Assembly (NCBI RefSeq): GCF_028765165.1 | Contig: NZ_JARADB010000007.1 | Span: 186,001 to 250,000 of the forward strand | Direction of reading: 5' to 3' | Source: Paenibacillus sp. MAHUQ-63 | GTDB lineage: Bacteria > Bacillota > Bacilli > Paenibacillales > NBRC-103111 | DNA: 64,000 bases | Shown: positions 31,691-41,417 of the stretch, piece by piece | Layout: each line of letters opens with the position of its first letter | How positions within the stretch are numbered: the stretch's first letter is position 1 | Program-made: the position numbers and the translations under genes | The notes under the pieces: generated by a model | Seen by the model: the letters and a program-made list of their open reading frames with translations, nothing else | What the model was told of the DNA's origin: nothing | Database searches by the model: none

Positions 31691-33097
31691 ATGGTTAACC
31701 AAGCAGGTAAGCAAACGATCACAATTACATCCGAGCTTCCGATTTCATATACCCCAGACGTCGTCGTTGTCGGGGGAGGCGCCTCCGGCGTTGCCGCAGC
31801 GATGGCGGCAGCCCGCAACGGGGCGGACACACTGCTCATCGAGCAGCGGGGATATTTGGGCGGCATGGGGACAGCCGCATTGGTGCCGGCATTTTGCCCA
31901 TACTCGGACGGTGAGAAGCCGATCATTCGCGGAATCGGCCTCGATCTGCTGAATGAGATGAAACGGGAAGCCGGGGAGGCATTCCATCGGCGCTTCCAAG
32001 AGCAGCTGGACTGGGTGCCCATCGATGTAGAGACGCTCAAGCGGGTTTACGATCAGCAGGTGCTGGACAGCGGGGCCAAAATTTTGTTCCACACGGTTGC
32101 CGATCAAGTGCTGCTTGACGGGGATCGCATCAGCGGACTTGTCATCAGTAACAAATCCGGGCGCTCGGTCGTGCAAGCGAAGCTGTATATCGACGCCTCG
32201 GGAGATGCGGACTTGGCGGCGCTGGCCGGCGTACCGTTCCAAACGGGCGGGGACAACGGCGAGCTGCAGCCAGGGACGATGTGCTATCTCGTGACGGGTG
32301 CCGACAAGGCGCGCTTCGATCAATTTTGCCAAGATACCGGGCAGTCCAAACAGCTGGACAAAACGATTGTGGAAGCACAGCAGAACGGGGACCTGCCCGA
32401 AGGGCGCAAACGGGTATCCGGGATCGCGTGGATAACCGATTCGATCGCCGGGTTCAACTTCGGTCACATATTCGGCATTGACGGCACGAAAGCGGAGGAT
32501 CTGACATATGCCGCTATCGAGGGGCGCAAGCTGATCGACACCCAGATCCGGTTCCTGCGCAAGTATGTGCCGGGTTTCGAGAACATTCACCTCGTGCACT
32601 CCGGGGACCAGATCGGTATCAGAGAAACGCGCCGCATTGCCGGAGATTACACGCTGGTCGTGGACGATTTCATCTCCATGCGAACGTTCGAGGACGATAT
32701 CGCGCGCAATGCTTATTTCATCGACATTCATCTGGCGAATGCGAGCAGCACGATGGTCATCAAGCATTTGCCCAAAGGCAAATCGCACGGCGTTCCATAC
32801 CGCTGCATGCTGCCGCAGGGCAAGTCCAATCTCATCGTCGCCGGACGCTCGGTTTCATCGGACCGTCCGGTCCAAGGCTCGCTGCGCGTTATGCCGAACT
32901 GCTTCGCCATGGGCCAGGCGGCCGGTACGGCTGCGGCGATGGCAAGCGTCACAGGCGGAGGCTTCCGCGAAGTGAACATTCCCGAGCTGCAGCGCAAGCT
33001 GGTTGAGCAGGGAGCATGGCTTGGCGAGCATCCGGGGAAAGCGGAGGCTGTCGCCATCGCTTCCGGTCAAATCCAATACGACGAGGAAAGCAAATAA
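31691..33097 (+). CDS. FAD-dependent oxidoreductase (FAD_oxidored family)
   Basis: A 468-residue flavoprotein. The dinucleotide-binding motif is DVVVVGGGASGVAAAMAAAR, followed by an LIEQRGYLGGMGT segment, and the C-terminal FAD contacts read LIVAGRSVSSDRPVQGS and GQAAGTAAAMA. Such proteins occur in catabolic clusters for sugars and sugar acids, with few known reactions. The ATG at 31691 is chosen because GGAGG lies 10 bases upstream; the earlier ATG at 31658 lies in the -10 element. It is divergent from a LacI regulator. No signal peptide, so cytoplasmic. Confidence 0.85.
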   Translation: MVNQAGKQTITITSELPISYTPDVVVVGGGASGVAAAMAAARNGADTLLIEQRGYLGGMGTAALVPAFCPYSDGEKPIIRGIGLDLLNEMKREAGEAFHRRFQEQLDWVPIDVETLKRVYDQQVLDSGAKILFHTVADQVLLDGDRISGLVISNKSGRSVVQAKLYIDASGDADLAALAGVPFQTGGDNGELQPGTMCYLVTGADKARFDQFCQDTGQSKQLDKTIVEAQQNGDLPEGRKRVSGIAWITDSIAGFNFGHIFGIDGTKAEDLTYAAIEGRKLIDTQIRFLRKYVPGFENIHLVHSGDQIGIRETRRIAGDYTLVVDDFISMRTFEDDIARNAYFIDIHLANASSTMVIKHLPKGKSHGVPYRCMLPQGKSNLIVAGRSVSSDRPVQGSLRVMPNCFAMGQAAGTAAAMASVTGGGFREVNIPELQRKLVEQGAWLGEHPGKAEAVAIASGQIQYDEESK

Positions 33098-33104
33098 TCG
33101 ACTC

Positions 33105-33153
33105 AAGAAGATCGTCCTGGCCTGCTGCTTGCGGGGAGACGGTCTTCTTTTTT
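33105..33153 (+). terminator. Intrinsic terminator of the FAD oxidoreductase gene
   Basis: AAGAAGATCGTC pairs with GACGGTCTTCTT (one wobble) over a 21-base loop and runs into 6 T. Confidence 0.8.
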
Positions 33154-33202
33154 CACAATCGGGTGTTATACTAGACGTATAAGCATAAGGGGGCTTCGCA
33201 GC

Positions 33203-34819
33203 ATGTTTCGACTCGTTATTGTAGACGATGAACCGACTGTCCGTCATGGGTTGATGACTTATTTTGATTGGGATAAATATGGCATTGAAGTTGTGGGAGA
33301 AGCGGATGACGGCGACGTAGGGCTGGAATTGATCGAACGTCTCAAGCCGGATATCGTGCTGACGGACGTGCGGATGCCGCAAGTGGACGGTATTCGGCTG
33401 TCTCACGAAGTGAAGGCGCGCTTTCCGGCGATGAAGATCGTGTTTGTGAGCGGTCATGATGATGCGGATTATTTGAAATCGGCGCTGAAGGTCAATGCCG
33501 TGGATTATATTTTCAAACCCGTCGACCGTCTGGAACTGGCTGCCGTTGTGGAACGTGTCGTGAACGAGCTGAAGGAAGCGGAGCAGGAGCGAACGTATAT
33601 CGTCGATATGCAGGTGAAACTGACCCAGAGCATGCCGCTTCTGCGGGAGAAATTTCTGATGTCATTAATTCGCGACGGCATTATGCATCCGGGCAGAATT
33701 CAGGACCGGCTCGACTTCCTTGGACTCGATCTGCCGCTCGAAGCGGTGTATTGGACGATTGTCGTGAAAATCGACGACAGCGCGCAAGTCGTGGCGACCC
33801 GGAGCGAACGAGACCAGCAGCTGCTGTCGTACTCTATTTTGAACATTGTTCAGGAAATCATCGGCAAGCATATGCAGGGATATGTCTTTGAGAACCGGGG
33901 CGGCGAGTATGTCGGCATTCTGCGGATGGATGAGGAAGATACCCAAGAAGAGATGCTGCTGGCGGTTGCCGAGGACATCCGGGACAGTCTGCTGAAATGG
34001 CTGAAAATCAGTGTAACGATCGGTGTCGGCGAGCGTATAGCCGAATTGGCCTCTCTGCCGCAATCGTACAATCAGGCTCAAGAGGCTGCCGATCAGCGGT
34101 GGTATTTGGGCAAGAATCATGTCATCTCCATTGACCATTTGCAGCACGATAACGATAATGTCTATCGGTTCGAAACCGCTCAGGCCGAGCGTATTTATTC
34201 CCTGATCAAGTCGGCGGATAAAGAGGCGCTGCATGCCGAACTGGACGGCGTGTTCATCCCGCTTTCCCAGAATCGCAAGATGGGGTTCGCGTATGGGCGC
34301 AACGTAAGTCTGCTGCTCATCGTGCAGACGAACAGGCTGATGCAGGAGCTGAACATGCTGGGACCGGAAATGGATCATAAGGAAAGGGACTTATGGGAGC
34401 GCATTTTCAACCAGGAGCGGATTGCGGACTTGAGAGCGATTGTCGAAGAGCATCTAATGCAGGTGTGCGAAAGCATTGAAGAGAAACGGAGAGGGAAGCC
34501 TAAGAACGTTATCGAACGGATCCGCACCCTCATCGAGCAGCGCTATGCGGAGAATTTGCAAATCAACGACATTGCCAAAGAGGTCTTTCTATCCTCGACC
34601 TACATGTGCCTCCTGTTCAAGCAGGAAACCGGTGAAACGATCAATGAATTTATGACGAAGGTAAGAATCGAGAAAGCGAAGGCCTTGCTCAGCGATCCCC
34701 GCAACAAGTTCTATGAAGTATGCTTCCAGGTCGGATACTCCGACCCGAGCTATTTCAGCAAGCTGTTCAAGAAATATGTCGGACTTACGCCAAGCGCATA
34801 CCGCGATCAGATGATATAG
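33203..34819 (+). CDS. YesN-type response regulator with AraC DNA-binding domain
   Basis: A 538-residue regulator. The receiver domain (1-125) has VDDE, the phosphorylated D55 in IVLTDVRMPQVDG and the lysine of FKPVDR. A middle region of about 280 residues precedes a C-terminal AraC domain (INDIAKEVFLSSTYMCLLFK, VCFQVGYSDPSYFSKLFKKY). AAGGGGGC precedes the ATG. It is followed by a YesM-type kinase after 18 bases and then by an ABC sugar importer, the standard Paenibacillus arrangement in which the pair activates the importer. The signal is probably a plant-derived oligosaccharide. Confidence 0.92.
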   Translation: MFRLVIVDDEPTVRHGLMTYFDWDKYGIEVVGEADDGDVGLELIERLKPDIVLTDVRMPQVDGIRLSHEVKARFPAMKIVFVSGHDDADYLKSALKVNAVDYIFKPVDRLELAAVVERVVNELKEAEQERTYIVDMQVKLTQSMPLLREKFLMSLIRDGIMHPGRIQDRLDFLGLDLPLEAVYWTIVVKIDDSAQVVATRSERDQQLLSYSILNIVQEIIGKHMQGYVFENRGGEYVGILRMDEEDTQEEMLLAVAEDIRDSLLKWLKISVTIGVGERIAELASLPQSYNQAQEAADQRWYLGKNHVISIDHLQHDNDNVYRFETAQAERIYSLIKSADKEALHAELDGVFIPLSQNRKMGFAYGRNVSLLLIVQTNRLMQELNMLGPEMDHKERDLWERIFNQERIADLRAIVEEHLMQVCESIEEKRRGKPKNVIERIRTLIEQRYAENLQINDIAKEVFLSSTYMCLLFKQETGETINEFMTKVRIEKAKALLSDPRNKFYEVCFQVGYSDPSYFSKLFKKYVGLTPSAYRDQMI

Positions 34820-34837
34820 AAGAAGGGGCCACCATCG

Positions 34838-36658
34838 ATGAAACGGCTGCTTACTAATTGTTGGAATTACGTGTTGTTACTTGCAAACGGGATGATGGCT
34901 GCCAAGTATTGGCTGCTGGGATACGTGTTGTTCATTCTTATTCCTGCAGCTGTACTGCTGATTGCGCACACACAGAGATCTTCGCACATTCTGGAGGAGG
35001 AAGTAACGAATACGATGCTGCAAACGCTTAAGCAGGCGAGCATCAATTTGGATTTTCAATTCGATTCGGTTCGCGACACGTCCAATACGCTGTTCATGAA
35101 TCCGAAGCTGGGAGAATATTTGAACCGTCAGGTGACGCTCGAGCAGCAGCTGGAATCTCTGAAGGAGCTGCGGTATCTAGTGGATAGTTCGGAAGCGAAT
35201 ACGAACGTATTCCGGGTTCGCTTGTTCGTGAATGGAGATCGCATGTTTACGGGCGAGAAGGTTAACTTCTTCACGCAGGAAAGCTTGGAGAGTTGGCCGT
35301 GGTATGAGAAAGTGATGAACTCGGGAGGCGCCATCGTATGGTCGGGCGCTTATTTGGAATCGTATATCGACCGGGGGCCGGTTTATATTTTCTCGGCAGC
35401 GAGAATGCTAAGGGATTTGCACGATTACGATCAAATCTCGGGTGTGCTGCTCATCGATGTGGCCGAGAAGACGATTACCGATATTTTGAATAAAATTAAG
35501 TTAACCAAAGAAGGCACGATTTATTTGCTTGGGAGCGATGGTTCGATCATTTCGCACGGGGACAAGTCGCTGCTCGGCAAAAAAATCATGACCGAAGAGC
35601 AGCTGGAGACGATCGCTTACAGCGATGAAGGCGTCATGAGGCTGGAGGGCGAGAAGGATCAGCGCTTTGCGATTTATACGAAGGTGGCTTCGACAGGCTG
35701 GAAGCTTGTGGCCGAAGTGCCGCAATTGGAGATCAGCTCCCGGGCCGTAGCGCTAAACCAGTTCTCCGGCATTGCGACGATCTCGACCGTGACGATTCTG
35801 TTCCTGCTGCTCGTGTTTATTCTGCTCGCGATGATCGTGCGCAATATGAACCGGCGCATTCAGACCGTCATCCGCACGATTAAGCGGGGAGGCGTTGAAA
35901 GTCTGGACGATCGTACGTTTAACGCCGGCGGCGACTTCAAGCTGCTGGAGAATAGCGTCGACCATCTGATTCACCGGGTTCACGATTTGATGGAAGAAAC
36001 CTATCAATCCAAAGTACAGGAACGCGAGGCGCAGCTTCGGGCTTTGCAAGCGCAAATCAATCCGCATTTCTTGTACAATACGCTGGATACGATCAATTGG
36101 ATAGCTATCGGACATAATGCGCCCGAAATTTCCAATATGATTAACGGCTTGGCCAAATATTTCAGGCTTAGTCTGAACAAAGGCAGAGATTTGGTCAGCG
36201 TAACCGACGAGTTGAATCTGGCCAAAGTATACTTGGAAATTCAGCTGAACCGGTTTCCCAAAACATTTGAAGTCGTCTTCGACATCGAGGAAGGGCTGGA
36301 AGAAGTGGAAATGCCGAAGCTGACGCTTCAGCCGATCGTCGAGAATGCGCTGCTGCACGGCATCCGCAAGTCCAAAGGCAAGACCGGTACGATCTTCATC
36401 CGAGCCCGCAAAGAAGAGAACGTACTGATCCTCTCCGTGACGGACGACGGAATCGGCATGGACGAGGAGCTTGTCCAGAGCCTCCTGACAGAGCCACGCC
36501 CAACAATGAAATCCGATGGCTCGGGAAGCTCCTACGGCCTGTACAATGTCAATGAACGCATCAAGCTGTTCGCCGGAGATCTCTACGGCTTGCAGATTCA
36601 ATCCACGCTGGGCGAAGGAACGACGGTCACGGTCCGGATCGGATACCACGCCTCTTAA
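34838..36658 (+). CDS. YesM-type sensor histidine kinase
   Basis: A 606-residue membrane kinase: first membrane segment near residues 22-42, an extracytoplasmic dCache-like sensor to about 300, a second segment near 310-330, then HAMP. The His_kinase motif is LQAQINPHFLYNTLDTINW with the phospho-accepting histidine, and the ATPase domain contains LQPIVENALLHGI and DDGIGM. It phosphorylates the YesN-type regulator encoded just upstream. A ligand-loaded binding protein or free sugar may be sensed outside. An intrinsic terminator follows at once. Confidence 0.92.
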   Translation: MKRLLTNCWNYVLLLANGMMAAKYWLLGYVLFILIPAAVLLIAHTQRSSHILEEEVTNTMLQTLKQASINLDFQFDSVRDTSNTLFMNPKLGEYLNRQVTLEQQLESLKELRYLVDSSEANTNVFRVRLFVNGDRMFTGEKVNFFTQESLESWPWYEKVMNSGGAIVWSGAYLESYIDRGPVYIFSAARMLRDLHDYDQISGVLLIDVAEKTITDILNKIKLTKEGTIYLLGSDGSIISHGDKSLLGKKIMTEEQLETIAYSDEGVMRLEGEKDQRFAIYTKVASTGWKLVAEVPQLEISSRAVALNQFSGIATISTVTILFLLLVFILLAMIVRNMNRRIQTVIRTIKRGGVESLDDRTFNAGGDFKLLENSVDHLIHRVHDLMEETYQSKVQEREAQLRALQAQINPHFLYNTLDTINWIAIGHNAPEISNMINGLAKYFRLSLNKGRDLVSVTDELNLAKVYLEIQLNRFPKTFEVVFDIEEGLEEVEMPKLTLQPIVENALLHGIRKSKGKTGTIFIRARKEENVLILSVTDDGIGMDEELVQSLLTEPRPTMKSDGSGSSYGLYNVNERIKLFAGDLYGLQIQSTLGEGTTVTVRIGYHAS

Positions 36659-36662
36659 ATGC

Positions 36663-36709
36663 AACACCGCCTTTTGCAGAAAATCTGCAGACGAGGCGGT
36701 GTTTTTTTA
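36663..36709 (+). terminator. Intrinsic terminator of the two-component operon
   Basis: AACACCGCCT and AGGCGGTGTT close a stem with an inner TGCAG/CTGCA hairpin, followed by 7 T. It separates the kinase gene from the ABC genes. Confidence 0.85.
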
Positions 36710-36811
36710 TGAACACCATAAGATTGCACCAGAAACAGAAATATTACCATCTACATTTCATTTTGGCCCCTCGATATAATTGTCCTATAAGAACACGGAG
36801 GTGAGCCATTC

Positions 36812-37777
36812 ATGAGTACAACACGAGCAGAGCTAGAGCTGCAAACAGCTCACGCCAAACCGGTGGCTAAAGGCGGGGGCCGATGGAAGCTGATCCTTAG
36901 CAATTATGATTTGTACTTGCTGCTAGTGCCCGGATTAATCTTTCTGCTGTTATTCAAATATGCGCCGATGTACGGCATTATCATCGCTTTCCAGGATTTC
37001 AACATCTTCGACGGGTTCATGGGAAGCAAATGGGTCGGTCTCGATCAATTCGAGAAGCTCATCCATTCGGAAGAATTTTATCAAGTATTCATCAATACGC
37101 TGCTAATCAGTTTGTACAAGATCGTGCTGCTGTTTCCGATTCCGATCATCATCGCGTTATTCTTGAACGAAGTGCGCAAGATGTTCTTCAAGAAAACGAT
37201 TCAGACGATCATTTTCCTCCCGCATTTCTTGTCCTGGGTCATTATCTCGGGGCTGTTCATCAACATCCTGTCTCCTGCGGGCGGGCTGGTCAACAATGTG
37301 ATTCAATGGTTTGGCGGGGAGCCGATTTCCTTCTTCCTGGACAACCAATTTTTCCGCAGTGTCGTCGTGTTTACGGCAGGCTGGAAGGAATCAGGCTGGA
37401 ATGCGATTATCTTCATCGCCGCCATTGCGGGGATCGAGCAGGAGCAATATGAAGCCGCTTCGATCGACGGTGCGGGGCGCATCCGGCAAATGCTGTACAT
37501 TACGCTGCCGGGGATCGTCCCGACGATCATTCTGATCTTGATTCTTCGCTTAGGGTATTTGCTGGAAGCGGGTACGGAGCAGATTTTGACGATGTATAAC
37601 TCGGTTGTTTATGAAACGGGGGACGTCATCGGCACCTTCGTCTACCGCCAAGGTCTCGGCCAGCAAGACTACAGCTTCAGTACGGCTGTCGGACTATTCA
37701 ACTCCGTTGTCGGGTTTATCCTGATCGTAGCCGGCAATGAATTGAGTAAAAAGCTGATCAAGCGCAGCATCTGGTAG
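36812..37777 (+). CDS. Sugar ABC transporter permease, LplB/UgpA type
   Basis: A 321-residue permease with six membrane segments and the coupling loop EAASIDGAGRIRQMLYITLPGI. LLVPGLIFLLLFKYAPMYGI marks the LplB group of Paenibacillus and Bacillus, which imports complex oligosaccharides. CGGAGGTGAG precedes the ATG. A TATAAT at 36775-36780 may be its promoter, as a terminator lies upstream. The second permease follows after 11 bases. No ATPase gene is nearby; such importers usually share a housekeeping MsmX-type ATPase. Confidence 0.92.
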   Translation: MSTTRAELELQTAHAKPVAKGGGRWKLILSNYDLYLLLVPGLIFLLLFKYAPMYGIIIAFQDFNIFDGFMGSKWVGLDQFEKLIHSEEFYQVFINTLLISLYKIVLLFPIPIIIALFLNEVRKMFFKKTIQTIIFLPHFLSWVIISGLFINILSPAGGLVNNVIQWFGGEPISFFLDNQFFRSVVVFTAGWKESGWNAIIFIAAIAGIEQEQYEAASIDGAGRIRQMLYITLPGIVPTIILILILRLGYLLEAGTEQILTMYNSVVYETGDVIGTFVYRQGLGQQDYSFSTAVGLFNSVVGFILIVAGNELSKKLIKRSIW

Positions 37778-37788
37778 GAGGCGAAACT

Positions 37789-38664
37789 ATGCACAAGAAA
37801 ACAATTGGCGATTGGTCCTTAGATTTCATGATTTATCTTTTTCTCATCGTTTGCGGCTTGGCTACTTTGCTGCCGCTCGCCAATATTTTATCCAAAGCGA
37901 TATCCGATGAATCAGCCGTCATCTCGGGGAAAGTAGGCATCATTCCCGTAGGCTTTCAATTGGACACGATGAAATATGTCGTTTCCTCCAGCCAGTTTCT
38001 TCACTCCATCGGCATTTCACTGCTGATTACCGTTGTCGGAACGTTTCTGGCGATTCTTATTACGGCGCTTACGGCGTATCCGTTATCCAAAAGGCATCTG
38101 CCCGGCATTTCGTTCATCATGCTGCTGTTCATTTTCACGATGATGTTCAATGGCGGTATTATTCCGAACTACCTGCTCATGAAACAGCTGCATCTCATTA
38201 ATAACCTATGGTCCCTCATGCTGCCGGCGTTAATTAGCGTTTTTAATATGCTCGTTATCAAAAGCTATTATGAATCTCTGCCGGAGGCGCTGGAGGAATC
38301 CGCCAAAATGGATGGCGCCCGCAACTTTACGATTCTGTTCAAAATCATTATTCCGCTAAGCGTGCCGGTTATCGCAACAATCGCTTTGTTCTATGCGGTG
38401 TACTTCTGGAACGACTATTTCCATCCGATGCTGTACATCAATGATGCCGGACTTAAGCCGTTGCAGCTGTACCTGCGTGATATTGTGATGGATGCGGACA
38501 GCTCCAATGCCGTGAACAAAAGCGTGGACGACATGATGAATGTATCGCCGGAAGGTATTCGCGCAGCGACCGTCATTGCTTCGATCATTCCGATGCTGCT
38601 GGTGTATCCATATTTGCAGAAGCATTTTGTCAAAGGCGTATTGATCGGTTCCGTCAAAGGGTGA
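37789..38664 (+). CDS. Sugar ABC transporter permease, YtcP/LplC type
   Basis: A 291-residue permease with six membrane segments and the coupling loop ALEESAKMDGARNFTILFKI. PLANILSKAISDESAV and VYFWNDYFHPMLYI are typical of the YtcP/LplC group. It pairs with the upstream permease. GGAGGCG precedes the ATG. A strong hairpin lies between it and the binding-protein gene. Confidence 0.92.
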   Translation: MHKKTIGDWSLDFMIYLFLIVCGLATLLPLANILSKAISDESAVISGKVGIIPVGFQLDTMKYVVSSSQFLHSIGISLLITVVGTFLAILITALTAYPLSKRHLPGISFIMLLFIFTMMFNGGIIPNYLLMKQLHLINNLWSLMLPALISVFNMLVIKSYYESLPEALEESAKMDGARNFTILFKIIIPLSVPVIATIALFYAVYFWNDYFHPMLYINDAGLKPLQLYLRDIVMDADSSNAVNKSVDDMMNVSPEGIRAATVIASIIPMLLVYPYLQKHFVKGVLIGSVKG

Positions 38665-38677
38665 TTGTGCATTAACG

Positions 38678-38703
38678 CCCTTGGATAGATAGCTATCCAA
38701 GGG
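38678..38703 (+). terminator. Intercistronic hairpin between permease and binding-protein genes
   Basis: A perfect 11-base-pair stem (CCCTTGGATAG and complement, loop ATAG) is followed by TTTAATG rather than a long T-run. It is more likely an attenuator or mRNA-stabilising hairpin that raises binding-protein output relative to the permeases than a full terminator. Confidence 0.6.
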
Positions 38704-38744
38704 TTTAATGATATATTATATACAATTAATAGGGAGGTTTGCAC

Positions 38745-40295
38745 ATGTTAAAAAGACACAATAAAGTAATGCTTTTAACGCTCGCAGCAAGCTTATCGGT
38801 AACATCTCTCGTCGCTTGTTCTGCCAAAAGCGAAACGCCGGCAGGCAGCGCAGCTCCGTCCAGTGCAGCACCGGCAGCAACGGCGAACGGACCGAAGCCC
38901 GAACTGAAATCCTTGCAAATTTGGCAGAAGGACGACTATAACACATATCCGGTTGCGAAATATCTGGAGCAAAAGACAGGCTATAAAGTGCAGTACGACA
39001 TGCTGCCTCAAGATAAAGCGGCTGATAAGCTGAACATTCTCATCGCTTCCGGCGAGCCGTACGATGCGGTGACGACGGGGGGAGGAACCGATTTCAAAGC
39101 GCTGTATGCGGATTATGCCAAAAAAGGCGCCTTGACGGACTTAGGACCACTGATCGATAAATACGGCCCGAACATTAAAGCAGCCGTAGATCCTGCTGTC
39201 CTGGAAGCAGCCAAAGTGGACGGCAAACTGTATGCGATCCCGACCAAAACGATTTCTTTCGCCAGCGAAAGCTTGTATGTCCGACAAGATTGGCTCGATA
39301 AAGTGGGCATGAAAGCTCCTACAACGTTGGATGAGCTGGTCGCTGTATTGAAAGCGTTTAAAGAGAAAGATCCGGGCGGCAACGGTGACAAAAACATTCC
39401 GCTTACCATCAAGGGCGATGCCATGTTCATCAACAACATCGTCGGCGCGTTCGGCATGCCAACCTTCTGGAACGATGTGAACGGCAAGCTCACGCCACGC
39501 GTGCTGGATCCTGCTTACAAAGATTATGTCACCTTCGCCAATGATCTCTTCAAGCAAGGCTTGCTGGATAAAGAGTTTGCAGCTAACAAAGATGCTACGG
39601 CGAAAGAGAAGTTCTCCAGCGGCAAAGCCGGTATGATGATGCTGCACTGGGCCGACGTCCCTGCTGTGAACGATGCGCTGGTGAAAAACAATCCGAATGC
39701 CAAAGCCGCCTTCATCCCGGCCCTGAAAGGAAAAGACGGTAAAGTAGGCCTGAACGCCGCAACAGGTTTCGACCGGATTACGTTCATTCCCAAAGCTTCC
39801 AAGCATCCGGAAGATGCGATCAAATGGATGAACGCCAAGCTGGAAAGCGAAACATTCAGAACGATGGCAATCGGTGAAGAAAATAAACATTACACATTGA
39901 AAGACGGCGCTTACTTGCCGATTCAACCGATCTTCACGGACGAGCGCAACCAAGCCAACAACTTCTTGATGGGTACTGATGATAAAAATTACCCGACGTA
40001 CTGGCAGGCTCGCGTTCGTAAAGATCCGCGTTTGTTCGATGCCTGGAACTTCATGAACACGATTGAACCGGCTAACACAAGAATCAAAGATCCATTAGGC
40101 TTTGCACCATATTTGCCGGAGTTCTCCAAGAACTTCCAACAATTGAACACCATGGTGGGCGACTATACCACGAAGCTGATTTTCGGCGCAGAACCGATTA
40201 GCGGAATTGAAGCTTTCCAAGCGAAATTCAAGGCGGCCGGCGGAGACGCCAGCTATAAAGAAGTTAATGATTGGTACGCAACAGCGAAAAAATAA
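38745..40295 (+). CDS. Sugar ABC transporter substrate-binding lipoprotein
   Basis: A 516-residue lipoprotein: lipobox SLVAC with C25, an Ala/Ser/Pro-rich linker, then a cluster-B type binding-protein fold. ATG 38745 follows AGGGAGG by 7 bases; a TTG at 38739 overlaps it. Length near 520 is usual for LplA-type proteins that bind large oligosaccharides. It sits outside the membrane and supplies the two permeases upstream. Ligand inferred, not shown: the GH130 gene downstream points to beta-mannosides. Confidence 0.92.
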   Translation: MLKRHNKVMLLTLAASLSVTSLVACSAKSETPAGSAAPSSAAPAATANGPKPELKSLQIWQKDDYNTYPVAKYLEQKTGYKVQYDMLPQDKAADKLNILIASGEPYDAVTTGGGTDFKALYADYAKKGALTDLGPLIDKYGPNIKAAVDPAVLEAAKVDGKLYAIPTKTISFASESLYVRQDWLDKVGMKAPTTLDELVAVLKAFKEKDPGGNGDKNIPLTIKGDAMFINNIVGAFGMPTFWNDVNGKLTPRVLDPAYKDYVTFANDLFKQGLLDKEFAANKDATAKEKFSSGKAGMMMLHWADVPAVNDALVKNNPNAKAAFIPALKGKDGKVGLNAATGFDRITFIPKASKHPEDAIKWMNAKLESETFRTMAIGEENKHYTLKDGAYLPIQPIFTDERNQANNFLMGTDDKNYPTYWQARVRKDPRLFDAWNFMNTIEPANTRIKDPLGFAPYLPEFSKNFQQLNTMVGDYTTKLIFGAEPISGIEAFQAKFKAAGGDASYKEVNDWYATAKK

Positions 40296-40304
40296 GCGTG
40301 GCTC

Positions 40305-40348
40305 GAAGAGAACGTGCCTGTGAGCAGCGCATGTTCTCTTCTTTTTTT
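40305..40348 (+). terminator. Intrinsic terminator after the binding-protein gene
   Basis: GAAGAGAACGTGC pairs with GCGCATGTTCTCTTC (outer 9 pairs perfect) and runs into 7 T. Readthrough would be needed to express the GH130 gene from the same promoter. Confidence 0.8.
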
Positions 40349-40378
40349 AACTCATACGACTAACGGAGGGAATCTAAC

Positions 40379-41374
40379 ATGAGTATTAGCCAAGTTCTCA
40401 AATCAAGTTCTGTCATTACGCGTCATCCGAACAACCCGATTCTAACAGCCTCGGATGTCCCTTATGAGCCGGCTCTCGTCTTCAATGCCGGTATTACCAA
40501 GTTCCAAGGCAAATATGTGATGATGTTCCGCAACGACTATGGGGACGTTCAAAAGGAAACTTTGCTGCCGTCCAATACGACGAATTTGGGCTTGGCCTAC
40601 AGCGATGACGGCATCCATTGGAACGTTCAGGACCGGCCATGCTTCGGTATCGAGAACGAGGAAATCATACGTACGTACGATCCGCGCCTGACGGTGATCG
40701 ACGGGCGTTGTTATTTATGCTTCGCTGTAGATACGAAGCATGGCGTTCGTGGCGGCGTAGCGGTGACGGATGACTTCGTCAACTTCGAAGTGTTGAGCAT
40801 GTCGGCGCCGGACAACCGCAACATGGTATTGTTCCCGGAACGCATCGGAGGCAAATATATCAGGCTGGAGCGTCCGTTCCCTGTCTATGGCAAGGGAGGG
40901 AGGGACAGCTTCGATATTTGGATTTCCGATTCCCCGGATTTGAAATATTGGGGCAATACCGAGCTGCTCATGGGCCTTGAACATGTGCCGTTCGCCAATG
41001 ATAAAATTGGTCCCGGCGCGCCTCCGGTCAAAACGTCCAAAGGCTGGCTTACCACATTCCATGCGGTGGACATCGATCCGTCCCGTGGGAAGAACGGCTG
41101 GGAGCCGTATTGGAGGAAGCGGTATTCTGCGGGCATCATGCTGCTGGACTTGGATAACCCGTACCGCATTATCGGGATGAGCCAAGAGCCCCTGATCGCC
41201 CCGGAGGCCAGCTATGAAACGGATGGCGGCTTCCGTAACGATGTCATTTTCCCGGGCGGCATGGTCCTGGAGGATGATGGGGAAGTGAAGATTTATTATG
41301 GTGCGGCCGATACCGTAGAATGTTTGGCGACTGCGCATGTGGATGATTTAATTCGTTTGTGTTTACCGAAATAA
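40379..41374 (+). CDS. Glycoside hydrolase family 130 beta-mannoside phosphorylase-like protein
   Basis: A 331-residue five-bladed beta-propeller protein of GH130. Family motifs include ITRHPNNPILTASDVPYEP, MMFRNDY, IRTYDPRLTVIDG (with the Asp in the position of the catalytic acid) and HVPFANDKIGPGAPPV. GH130 enzymes cleave beta-1,4- or beta-1,2-mannosides with phosphate to give mannose-1-phosphate; some members hydrolyse instead. No signal peptide, so it acts on imported oligosaccharides. CGGAGGG precedes the ATG. Which linkage it uses cannot be read by eye. Confidence 0.88.
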   Translation: MSISQVLKSSSVITRHPNNPILTASDVPYEPALVFNAGITKFQGKYVMMFRNDYGDVQKETLLPSNTTNLGLAYSDDGIHWNVQDRPCFGIENEEIIRTYDPRLTVIDGRCYLCFAVDTKHGVRGGVAVTDDFVNFEVLSMSAPDNRNMVLFPERIGGKYIRLERPFPVYGKGGRDSFDIWISDSPDLKYWGNTELLMGLEHVPFANDKIGPGAPPVKTSKGWLTTFHAVDIDPSRGKNGWEPYWRKRYSAGIMLLDLDNPYRIIGMSQEPLIAPEASYETDGGFRNDVIFPGGMVLEDDGEVKIYYGAADTVECLATAHVDDLIRLCLPK

Positions 41375-41417
41375 TTTCATCTTAATGGAAAAATTGTATT
41401 TATAAGGATGGTGAATC

